The position numbers and the translations under genes are program-made. A DNA stretch of 64,000 nucleotides from Coriaria nepalensis. Its lineage: Eukaryota > Streptophyta > Magnoliopsida > Cucurbitales > Coriariaceae. Positions 47,908 through 64,000 of the stretch are shown here, piece after piece. Where the stretch lies: contig CP114487.1 of NCBI GenBank assembly GCA_027186245.1, positions 11,093,001-11,157,000 of the forward strand, in the 5' to 3' direction. The first letter of the stretch is position 1, and every line of letters begins with the position of its first letter. Under the pieces are notes generated by a model, which saw only the letters and a program-made list of their open reading frames with translations, was not told where the DNA came from and did no database searches.

Positions 47908-49848
47908 ATGACGTCCTCAAGAAACCCTTCTTACACTAACCTAACACCCTGCAACCATCTTGCAGATTACAAGCTCAAACATGGCTTAGTCGGCTACAAA
48001 TCAATTCAAAACTTGATCCAAACCTCCCCAAATGGAAGAACCTCTCTTCATAAACTCGATTCAAACATATCCAGATGCACTTCTTGTTATGGTTATTCAA
48101 AAAGACACTATTTTTGCTTGATTTGCTCTTCAATCTCTTGCTCGGACCATACTTCTTCTCTTCATACCCAGTCCGATACTGGGCACGATATTTCTGTTGA
48201 CATCCTTAGGGCTGAGCTCTATTGCTTCCCCTGCTCTGATCAAGTTTATGATCCTGATTTTGATAAGATTGTGATGTCTAGTCACATCATGGGCGCGCCC
48301 AAGATTCAAGAGAGATCTGAGAGTATTGGTCAGAGATTGAGCAAGAGGAGACGACTAGCTTCTTCTTCTTCTTCTCCTCCTACTGGTTTAAGAACGGAGC
48401 TTGTGGATTTGAAGAAGCTGAAACCATTGACTTGTATTAGAGACAAGAAGGCGAAATCTTGTTACCCATTAGGTTTGAGGGGATTGAATAATTTGGGGAA
48501 TACTTGTTTTATGAATTCTGTTCTTCAAGCATTACTTAATGCTCCTCCTTTGAGAGACTACTTCTTGACTGATCAGCATAGCAGAAAAATTTGCCGGAAA
48601 AGATCAGGGGATCAGTTATGTCTTCAATGCGACATTGCCCGGATTTTTGCAGCAGTATTTTCCGGGGACCGGAATCCTTATAGTCCTGCTCAATTTCTTT
48701 ACAGGTCTGCCATTGTGTTGTGTTATATCATGTTTATCCGTTTGATATCAATGTCATAGTTTGAGGCTCTTACTTGTTATTGAGCTGATTGTGAACGCTT
48801 ATTCTATTTTGTTATGTGGTAGGATTAATTGAATTGTCTATTGAAGTTTGTTCTCTTATTAATCCATGAAAATATAAAAAAACTTTCTGAATGATGAATT
48901 TTTCTGTTTTCATTTTAAGTTGGTGGCAGCATTCTGCAAATTTCGCGAGTTACGAGCAGCAAGACGCTCATGAGTTCTTCATTTCGGCATTAGAATGGAT
49001 CCATGAGAAAGAAGGGAAATCCAAGAACCAAAGTAAAGGTTAAAACCTGATACTGAAACTCAATTCTTTCTTGTTAAGAAATCCAAATCCCAAACTTCAC
49101 ATATATCACAGTGAAAGTAAAACACATTATTTATTTATTTATTTATTCTTGCACAGATAATATAGATTGCAAGTGCATTGCTCACAAGGCATTTTCCGGG
49201 CAGTTAAGATCCGACGTCACATGCCTGACCTGTGGGTTCACTTCAACAACTTTCGACCCTTGTGTCGATATTTCTCTCAATTTAGACTCAAACAATCACT
49301 CCTTAAGAGACATATCTACTCTATCCAGCTGCCTAAACTTATTCACAAGGCCAGAACAATTAGGGTCCGACCAGAAACTATTCTGCCAAAACTGTCAAGA
49401 AAGGCGAGACTCATTGAAACAAATGTCAATAGGAAAGCTACCATTAGTACTATGCTTGCATATTAAACGGTTTGAGCATTCTTCTATCAAGAACATGTCG
49501 AGAAAAATAGACTGCCATTTGCACTTTCCGTTCTCCTTAGAGATGAGGCCGTATTTGTCGTCCTCTATTGTTAGTAAGAGATTTGGGAACAGGATATTTG
49601 CTTTGGAGGGAGACGATTCGGATGGTTCGAGCAAGTTTGAGATATTTGCAGTGATTGCTCATTCGGGTGGATTGGAAGCCGGACATTATGTGACTTATTT
49701 GAGGTTAAAGAATCAATGGTATAAATGTGATGATGCTTGGATTACCGAGGTGGACGTTTGGGTGGTCAGAAATTGTCAGTGTTATATGATGTTTTATTTG
49801 CAGAAAAGCTCTGCTTCTTCTCCAAAACAGAACGGGGATTTGATTTAA
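47908..49848 (+). CDS. UBP22: Ubiquitin-specific protease 22 (SAGA H2B deubiquitinase)
   Basis: Three exons, 47908-48704, 48920-49038 and 49157-49848, give 535 residues. The N-terminus holds a UBP-type zinc finger (CNHLADYK, CTSCYGYSKRHYFCLIC, HTQSDTGHDISVD, LYCFPCSDQVYD). A basic linker KRRRLASSSSS follows. The catalytic Cys box GLNNLGNTCFMNSVLQALL has C200. The QQDAHEFF box is in exon 2. A zinc-binding insert has CLTCGF and CQNCQERRD. The His box GHYVTYLRLKNQWYKCDDAW has H482 and D497/D498. In Arabidopsis UBP22 works with SGF11 and ENY2 in the nucleus to remove ubiquitin from histone H2B. Near the end the protein reads EVDVWVV where I recall EVDEWVV in relatives. The enzyme core is complete. 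Confidence 0.95.
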
Positions 49849-50662
49849 GATGCATGAAACTGTGTGAAGATGATAGTGGCGTGCAGCCAGAAAAGAAGAA
49901 CTCGATAGAGTTATGATTGTTATTTTTCTTGTAGGAGTATTACTATTTTTGTACTACAAGGAATTACGGTTCAACATAGTTTTTTGGGTTGAATTAATGA
50001 AAAGGAAGGACAAAGGAGAGAAAATTTGATGATTCTTTGCCCATATATCACTCTTATGTATGTATATACAGTTATAAAAGAAGTGAAATCTCAGAAAAAA
50101 AAAAAGGAGAGAAAAAAAGGAAGAAGATATTGTGCTGGGCTGATCCACGCATTTGGGTTTATAGGATATGATATAAGTTAACTAGACTGGGCCCATTTAT
50201 TGCCATGGCGGCATGGCCCATTCGAATGGCTCGTATATGAAAGGTGGCGCCAAGAAGTTACCTCTGTGACCAAACAGGTGAAGGGGATTTCGACCTTATT
50301 CTGGATTAGGGTTAATACTCGCAGAGTATCCGATTTTCTTAGGTGCCAACCAGACCTCAAAGCAAGCAACTTTCTTCACCCCTCTTACTTCAACATTACA
50401 ACAACACAAACTACACGACAAAGCAAATCTCCCGCCCACTATTTCACTGGGTAAAAAGCTCTCTCGTCTCTTAATTTTGTATATATTTTTCAGATTTTCC
50501 ATCTGCCTTTAGGCCATTGATACGAAACGCCAGTGTTGCTTCAAGTTCTGAGTTTCTTGTGCGTAATGGAATTTAAGCACTGAAATTTCACTTCTTACTA
50601 TTACTGATTGTATTTTATGAATGGATTTCAGTTATGACATGTTCCTTAATGTAGGGAAAGAA
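49849..50662. other. Region between UBP22 and the Myb/SANT-like gene
   Basis: No gene is seen. TGGGCC-type elements near 50187 and 50214 suggest the promoter of the Myb/SANT gene. A possible non-coding first exon or 5' UTR intron may lie between 50450 and 50660. Confidence 0.5.
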
Positions 50663-53600
50663 ATGGGTAGCCGAACTGCTTCCACTGGCAATGACCGGTC
50701 AAGAACATACTGGACGCCTTCAATGGAACGATATTTTGTCGATCTTATGTTAGAACAGATGCATAGAGGGAACAGGTGTGGACATACTTTCAATAAGCAA
50801 GCATGGACAGATATGCTCACAGTGTTCAACCAGAATTTCGGATCTCAATACGATAAAGATGTTTTGAAAAGCCGTTACACGAATTTGTGGAAGCAATTCA
50901 ATGAGGTCCAGAGCCTTCTGGGTCATACTGGCTTTTCTTGGGATGAAGCTCAACAAATGGTTGTAGCTGATGATTATGTATGGGATGCTTACATTAAGGT
51001 AGATGGATAGATAATCTTTTGCCTAATTATTTGAAAGATGCTACATTTTATTCGTTTTATAATCTTTGACGTAAGATTAAAGTTGTACACAGGTTAATCC
51101 AGATGCAAAGCCCTACAAAACTAAAGCAGTGCTTAATTTCAATGATTTGTACTTAATTTATGGATATACAAATGCTGATGGGCGATATAGTCGATCTAGT
51201 CATGATTTAGACATTGATGAAGAAATGCAAGGTATAAAGCTTGAACATCACTCTGTATCGGCTTACTTCGTATGAGATACAAGTGATGAATTATTTATGT
51301 CTATGACATATAAGTGATGAATGATTTAGGTCTAGGTGATGGGAATGGTGGCTTTGGTCCTTCAAGTACCGAGCGGCCAAGGACAGAATGGACCATAGAG
51401 ATGGACCGATATTTTATTGAGCTTATGATCGATCAAATAGGAAGAGGCAATAAGACTGCTGATTCATTCAGTAAACAAGCATGGACAGATATGCTTGCTT
51501 TGTTCAATGCAAAATTTTTTGCTCAACATGGGAAAAGGGTTTTAAGGCATAGATATAAGAAATTGTGTAAGTACTATAATGATACAATGAACCTTCTTCA
51601 GCAAGATGGGTTCTCCTGGAATGAAATGCAGCAAATGGTAGTTGCTGATGATGATGTTTGGGATAACTATATCAAGGTATATAGTAGTTGAAAAATGAAT
51701 TTCTTCCCCCTTTTTTTCCTTTTTTAAGTTCCCCTGTTAATGTAGGCACACCCATTTGCACGGGCATATAGAATGAAAACCTTGCCAAACTACTATGATT
51801 TGGTGCTGATATACGGCAACAAATTTGACAATGGAAGTCAGAGTCGGCTTTTGGAAAAAAATGTTGACCATGACTTATCACGGGTTAAGACCGGTGAGTC
51901 CTACTTGGCAGTGTAATCATTTTTGAGACTGTAGTCTATAAATCGACCAAGTATTGCTTCCTTAAAATAGTAATTTTTACATGCAGCTGAAGCAAGTGGA
52001 AACCAAATAATGCCTACTAATAGTGATCGTACAAGAACGTACTGGACGCCACCAATGGACCGTTATCTCATAGACTTGTTGCTGGAACAGGTGCATAGAG
52101 GAAACAAAGTCGGCCAGACATTCATAACCCAAGCTTGGGGTGACATGGTTACAAGTTTCAACGGACAATTCAGATCCAACCATGACAAGGATGTTCTGAA
52201 AAATCGGTACAAGCATTTGAAGCGATTGTACAACGAAATAAAGATTCTTCTTGAGCGTAAAGAGTTTTCATGGGATGAAAAGCGAGAAATTGTTACAGCT
52301 GATGATCATGTTTGGGATGCTTATATCAAGGTGAGTTCTTTACTTGGATTTTCTTTTCAAGTAAATGATCTATCCGACTTGTCCACTTGGGTACCTTTCT
52401 TAAATGCTGGTTTAGGATTTAAATCCTGTTTGGGCCCACAGAATCCTACTTAGATTCAAGTTTACTCACTACAATTTCACTACAGGAACACCCTGATGCT
52501 CGGTCCTATAGAGTTAAAACTGTACCAAGTTATCATAAACTATGCATCATATTTGGAGAGGAGAGTCCAGACAGAAGATACAGTCGCTTGGCCCATTATG
52601 CGGACCCCGCTAATGAATTACCCATTTTGATAAGTAGTATGTATAATGCCTGCGATAATTTCTGTTGATTTCTATAGCTAAGATTCTGGAAAAATCTCCA
52701 AATTGGAACAGATACGTACTGTTGAAATTTCTTGATTTGTAGGTGATATAAAAAGTGAGGAGGCCCTAGATGGTGAAATTCCCTTGGGGATAGATTGGAC
52801 ACTATCTATGGACCACTATTTCATTGACCTTATGATAGAGCAGCTGCATTTGGGAAATATTATCGGTGAAACGTTTAATGACCAAGCATGGGCCCTCATG
52901 GTATTATCTTTCAATGAGAAGTTTGGACTCAAATGCGACAAAAGTATTCTAGAAGATCGGCATCGCTGGTTGATGGAACACCATCATGACATCGGCAATC
53001 TTCTCAACTATTTTGGGTTTTTCTGGGACGAAACTCAGGAGTTGGTCATGGCGAATAATGATGTCTGGGAAGCTTACGGAAAGGTGAGTTCTTGTCTCAA
53101 TATCTCTCACTTCTGCTTTCAATTGTATATAGAACGAGAGATTTATGATCGTGTGCGTGGTAATTTTTGTGTTCAGGAAAATCCGGATGCCCTTTCGTAC
53201 AAAACCAAATTCTTAAATCATTATAGTGAAGTGTGCAAGATTTTCGGAATCATAGTAAAAGAAAGATTAAGTGATCAAAATACATGGAAAACAGATGAAA
53301 ACTCCTCCCTAGGGACGGAAATGTATGAAATATCTGTTAAAGTATCTGATCAAGAGAGAAAGCGGCCATTTGAGACAGCACCAGATGAAGTGCCTTGCAA
53401 GAAGAAAGTCAATAGAACTGATCAGGAGATGAAGAAAGCTCTATCTGAGATGGCGGGTGTAGTTACAAAGCTGATGAATGGGAGGGAGGGCTGTAGTAGG
53501 CCAGTTGAAGGCGCCATTACTGCACTCCAAGCTATTCCAGATATAGACGATGATCTTATGTTGGATGCTTGTGATCTTTTTGAGGATGAAAGAAAGGCCA

Positions 53601-53665
53601 AGACGTTTCTGGCATTAGATGCTGCCCTGCGAATGAAGTGGCTATTGAGAAAGCTTCGTCCATAG
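50663..53665 (+). CDS. Four-repeat Myb/SANT-like DNA-binding protein (At2g24960-like)
   Basis: There are eight exons: 50663-50998, 51093-51231, 51330-51676, 51746-51893, 51987-52330, 52486-52636, 52743-53083 and 53177-53665. They total 2295 nt, or 764 residues. Four Myb/SANT-like domains occur, each starting with a W-T/S-x2-M-[DE] motif (TYWTPSMERYF, TEWTIEMDRYF, TYWTPPMDRYL, IDWTLSMDHYF). Each ends with a DDxVWDxYIK-type motif, or NNDVWEAYGK in repeat 4. Linkers contain PDAKPYKTK- or PDARSYRVK-type motifs. The C-terminal tail has a basic cluster (RKRPFE; PCKKKVNR) and an all-helical end (MLDACDLFEDERKAKTFLAL) shared with LIMYB-like proteins. Relatives bind DNA or act as transcription partners, some in ribosomal-protein gene control. 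The start at 50663 gives MGSRTAS; an in-frame ATG also lies at 50621. Confidence 0.92.
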
Positions 53666-54193
53666 CCAGAGGCCCTTCTCTCTCTTTTTTCTTTTGCTGG
53701 TTAACTGTCGTTTTGATAACAGCTAGATTACTAAGATGGGGAAAATGGTTATGAGAAATGCGAAGTTAGATAATTCTTGACAATCTTACATGCACGTTCC
53801 ATTATCCGAAATCCATCAAAGATGATAATCTGTGAATGAAATTTTAGTTGAGAGATGACAATAAAATACTCGTAGCAAAAATGCTAGAGAAGCCCCCATC
53901 CTCCTAAATTTTCTAAGCAAGCCATTTTCTATGTTTCTGTAGTACCGTCAACTTGTAAGTGCATATAATAGAATCTCATTTCAAGATTTAAATCACACTG
54001 AAGCTTGCCGGTTAGATCGTCCATGGATATCTTGTTCCCTCCATACATATCGCAGGAAAGAAAATATTGGGAAATTCTCCCCTTTTCATAACATTAGAAA
54101 CCCAATTATAGGATACCTGTTCAAATATCAAAAACCAAGACAATCAACTCACCAGAACCATCAGGGTTCACATAGAAGGGCGGATATATCTCT
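53666..54193. other. Space between convergent genes
   Basis: I see only the 3' flanks of the Myb/SANT-like gene and RRC1. Confidence 0.5.
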
Positions 54194-60246
<6,053 letters not shown>

Positions 60247-61262
60247 CTCTGCATTAGGTTCTGGAAATCGTCTAAAATAATAACAAATAAAAAAAGTTCA
60301 GCATCGAATGATCAAAAGCTTGAACTACGAACATAAGAACCCTAATTCAGATATGATGTTTGGAAACTACACTTCGATCAGCAATATAGTATAAAAGCCC
60401 TAGTAAATCTCAAAACAATGGTTTTAGATGCACTCGTACTCAAATCGAAGATTTCTATTACGGAAGGGAAAGCCTTCATACCATTGAACAAAAAGGGATA
60501 AAAGAAACAACAGTAAAGAATGCGAAACAAAAAAAAAAAAAAACAAATAAAGATAAAGATGGAAGTGAACTGAATCAAACAATGAGACACGTCTTCGTAC
60601 CAAATCCTAGGGTTTCTGAGCTGCTGAAAGAAGACGAGGAAGACGAGAATGGCTTGGCAAAGTTTTGATAGAGCTGTCGGGAAAATTTTACAGTCAGACT
60701 CGCAAAGCAGAGAAATTTAGGAGGAGGACGCAAGCTACAAGAGGTAAGTTTTACCGCGAGTAATCTGAGCCAGGAAGGGTCGGAATTAAGTATTTACCGC
60801 GAGCAGATATATGAGCTGATCATAGGAGCAGTAATTTTTTACCCTAACATTAATATATCAACTCTAGGGGACAAAAATTGTCAAAATGGGTTGCATGTGT
60901 GACCGCCATTACTAGTGAACTATATTTTTCCTCTTCTTAATGGACCATTTTCTTGATCTTTATGAAATTTTGATGGGTAATTGGCATGTAGCAAACTGGA
61001 GTATATACACGTTTTCTATCCCATTGCTGGTTTAACTTTAACAAATATACGTAACAGGGTTATGTCGCCCAAGGAACTAGAGTCATAAAATGAGACAATG
61101 TGTTTTTACATGTTATATTTCCTAAAAGAGAAAAATCATATGCACACTGGATACCACTCTACTTGCTGCATTTCATACCAAATCCCCTTTGTAAATTTTG
61201 ATTATATAATCTACAGATACTATGGATACTATACTGATTAAGAAATATTTGGCAGCTATTGA
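60247..61262. other. RRC1 5' region and ER 3' flank
   Basis: The first 450 bases probably hold the RRC1 5' UTR and promoter, possibly with a 5' UTR intron. The rest is AT-rich and I see no gene. Confidence 0.5.
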
Positions 61263-62874
61263 TTAATGTGCTTGCTTCTTCAGATGCTGAAATATCTGCT
61301 GCTTAATCCATTGGCGGTCATATGGTAAGTATGCTTGAACGGAGTGATCATAACTGTTGGGGAGAAAAAGAAGCAACAGTAGTATTAGATACCTCAAAAG
61401 GACGTGGATTTTATGAACAGAAGTAGTCCAATCACAGAACCAGACTGATTTCAGTAAGGTGTACTCGTTAACGAAGTATGTTCTGGAGACCTTGAGAAGC
61501 AGAAATGCATACTATATATGACTTCATCCAGATCCTAAAAATCATGGGTTGATGGACCTGGACTTGCTCTATGATCCAACAACCTAAAAACCATTCTGTC
61601 TATAGATTTGCATATATGGGAGAGAAAGAAAGAAAGAGACATACACCAATGCACTCATGTCAGCAAGGCCATAGATGAAATTGTAGAGATCTGCAATGTC
61701 GTAAGTGAGATTTCTTATTGCTGGATTTAAATCCTTGAGCTTCCTCTCATAAAGACCACAGACACCTGTACATGCCCCCGTGAAGAAGCAGACAATTCAA
61801 ATCATAGTAAGTTCAACAGCCATTTATATTTACTTCTGTTTCTCATACATCTGGTGAGGGAAAAAAAGTTGAGGGGGGCAAGACTACCACTATTAGGATC
61901 AATGCTGTAGCATTTGGTTAATAAGATGATGATTATTCTTGTAAAAGATGTTCACATACCATCCATAGCTTGGCTTATCGTATCATAATCCATGAATGTC
62001 CTAGTAGCTCTGTTATGAGATGCTTGCATGAGAATAATGGTATGCCTGTTAGCCTGTACCGGAAACATGATGATTAGTTTGCACGGGAATAAGTTTCATT
62101 AATGGCTTTAATGGTCATTTCAAATTTCTACCTGCTTGCTCTAAAAAACATGGACATACAGTATTGTAGAAGATACATATGGAAGGAAAATACCAAAGGA
62201 TACAGGCAAGTGGACAAATCATAGTGATAAACACATCCGGGGAAAAAAGATATTACTTAGCTACTTAATAGCCTTAAAATACGCACTTAAGCTAAGAGAC
62301 CAGAAAATATGAGTGTGAAACCACAAATTAAAGAAATGCTTATGTTGTCAGGCCACTGAGAAATTTACATCTGGAATGAACTAGAAACAGTTCATATGGG
62401 ACATGAGCATCAAAAATATCTAATCTGTGTTCATAAGCAAGTACGAAACAACAATGTATTAACAATTCAAAAGACAAAACTAGTCCTCACAGAACTAAGA
62501 AATAGAGCCTTATCTAGTTTGATACAGAAGAAATAAGAAGTAATAGCATATCTACTTATAAGCAATGTTCATGAACGTCGTAGGAACTTATAAGAAGGGA
62601 ACGAGCTTTGGGAAAAAGAAAAGGGCAAAAAAAAAAAGATACTCCCACACACACTAAATCTAAATCAAGTTTCTTGGCTCGAAAAGGAACTAATACTTAA
62701 ATTAAGAATAAATTAACAGAAAATGAGAGCTGTAACCGATTGAATGGTCAGTAACGAAACCCTAACCGTGTCAAGGGTTCGGATATCGGAGCAACGATGA
62801 GAAATGGAAATCAAAAGGCTGAATACGGAAAATGAGCTAGAGAAGAAAATAAAGGAAACTTAGATTATTACCAT
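61263..62874 (-). CDS. ERH: ENHANCER OF RUDIMENTARY homologue
   Basis: There are four coding exons: 62874-62872, 62053-61960, 61765-61645 and 61353-61263. They total 309 nt, or 102 residues, the normal length. The first coding exon holds only the ATG, followed at once by an intron of about 820 bases (GTAATA donor). The protein reads ANRHTIILMQASHNRATRTF, DYDTISQAMDGVCGLYERKL, RNLTYDIADLYNFIYGLADM and YDHSVQAYLPYDRQWIKQQI. It is near-identical in style to ER proteins of plants and animals. ER is a small dimeric nuclear protein linked to splicing, RNA decay and cell-cycle gene expression. It lies next to the splicing factor RRC1 on the same strand. Confidence 0.94.
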
Positions 62875-63406
62875 GTGAAACGAAAACGGAAGTAATCAGA
62901 GCTTTTAGGGTTTCGTCACAGAGAGTAAGAAATTGGGGACGACGTCTTAAGATGACTTCTTAAGATGACTTGGAATACGCCAATACAGGCGAATCAGATT
63001 AAAGTGAACGACGTGTCGTTTTATGACAACGACTCATTTTTCAAATGGCACGGACAGACATCATAGTGTAACCTGCAGAGTTCAAAACGACACTTCGTTT
63101 TATAATGTGTTATCCGGTTAAAACCGTTAGAAAGCACTTGGTCCGAACGAATATGCCATGTTGATTAACAAAACTATACATAAGAATACTAAAATTATTC
63201 CTCTTATAAAAAAAAAACATAATGTACTTAGACCTAACACAAAACTACTTAACTCCCACAACCTATCAATTTCATGTGATAAATAATCATCATATGAACA
63301 ATCTATACAGGAAATGTGAGAAAAATCCAAGAAAAAAGAAACAAGAGGATCTATATATAATCATGAAATATCTATTTGCCGTTGAATTCTCTGCACCTCC
63401 AAGATT
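62875..63406. other. ER promoter and GPX 3' flank
   Basis: A short direct repeat (TTAAGATGACTTC) lies near 62946-62970. ACGACGTGTCGTTTTA and AAAACGACACTTCGTTTTA lie near 63008-63023 and 63084-63102. No gene is seen. Confidence 0.5.
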
Positions 63407-63920
63407 TCAAGCAGCAAGAAGCTTCTTGATATCCTTCTGCAAAACACAACAAATGAAAGAAAAAACATGTAAGTGTAACTTATTACAAGTGTGTTGTTAC
63501 TTGCAGCTTCTTCTGTAACGGAAAAGTTCTAGAAGCATACCTCGATTTGAAATGGGGAAGTTGTGGGAGGGTATCTTTCTACAACTTTACCGTTTTTGTC
63601 GACCAAGAACTTCTCAAAGTTCCACTTGATAAGGTCACCGAGAAACCCTCCAGAGCTCGATTTCAGAAACTGATAGACTGGAGCAGTAAAGGGACCGTTC
63701 ACATCAATCTGTAATGTAAGTATTTTAGAGCACTAAGGCGAGCACGCTTTCTGTATCCAATGTTTATAGTCAAGTAAGAGTTTTTTGGTCAACAAATAAA
63801 CCTTGTCAAAAATCGGGAACTCTGCTTTGAACCTTGTGCAAGCAAATTTCTTGATTTCCGGGTTCGATCCAGGTTCCTGGAACCCAAACTGATTGCAAGG
63901 AAAAGCTAAAACCTCAAATC
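63407..63920 (-). CDS. GPX: Glutathione peroxidase, 3' part (runs off the window)
   Basis: Three exons are visible: 63920-63802, 63708-63541 and 63436-63407. They encode the C-terminal part of a plant thioredoxin-dependent glutathione peroxidase. The second signature, [12 protein letters not shown], is present with its Cys and Gln. [31 protein letters not shown] and [16 protein letters not shown] follow, the latter with the Trp and Asn of the catalytic tetrad. It ends KDIKKLLAA. The exon with the peroxidatic Cys and any targeting peptide lies beyond 64000. By gene order it may be a plastid type (GPX1/GPX7-like), which the missing N-terminus would decide. Confidence 0.93.
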
Positions 63921-64000
63921 CTGCTGGAAAATTTGCATAAGAGGGTACACTGGATCGGTATTCATTTATAGTTTGTTTGATTTAAACCTTCCAATTCATA

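Overview
This window is nuclear DNA from a flowering plant, most likely a eudicot. It is AT-rich, its genes have many short introns with GT-AG borders, and it carries plant-only families: GLUTAMINE DUMPER, CONSTANS-like, VQ, TIC55 and RRC1. I cannot name the species. All exon models were built by hand. For every complete multi-exon gene the listed exons sum to a whole number of codons and join the family motifs in frame.

Layout, left to right. 0-10 kb: a GLUTAMINE DUMPER gene (+), a CONSTANS-like B-box/CCT gene (+) and a WIN2-type PP2C phosphatase (-). 11-21 kb: a decayed ABC1-type kinase pseudogene with tandem duplications (-), a 51-residue membrane microprotein gene (+), an EDR2-C-terminal/DUF1336 gene broken by one base (+), and an aspartyl-protease remnant (+). 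21-33 kb: an intact A1-type aspartyl protease (-), eIF3b (-) and TIC55 (+). 33-45 kb: an SKA2 pseudogene (+), a DnaJ-type zinc-finger gene with an early stop (-), a LINE relic (-), a VQ-motif gene (+) and an EamA-type transporter pseudogene (+). 45-64 kb: EMC4 (+), UBP22 (+), a four-repeat Myb/SANT-like gene (+), RRC1/SR140 (-), ENHANCER OF RUDIMENTARY (-) and the 3' half of a glutathione peroxidase (-), cut by the window edge.

The genes do not form one pathway. Most are housekeeping: translation initiation (eIF3b), ER membrane insertion (EMC4), SAGA H2B deubiquitination (UBP22), splicing (RRC1), and chloroplast chlorophyll breakdown (TIC55). The strongest large-scale signal is conserved gene order. 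From memory, the set matches pieces of several duplicated Arabidopsis blocks (At5g10740-10810, At5g24920-25060, At2g24760-25080). At least four genes, probably more, are decaying while their neighbours stay intact, as expected of gene loss after duplication. I found no clear new system. The best leads are the decaying genes with readable lesions, the 51-residue microprotein, and a repeat-built Myb/SANT gene.
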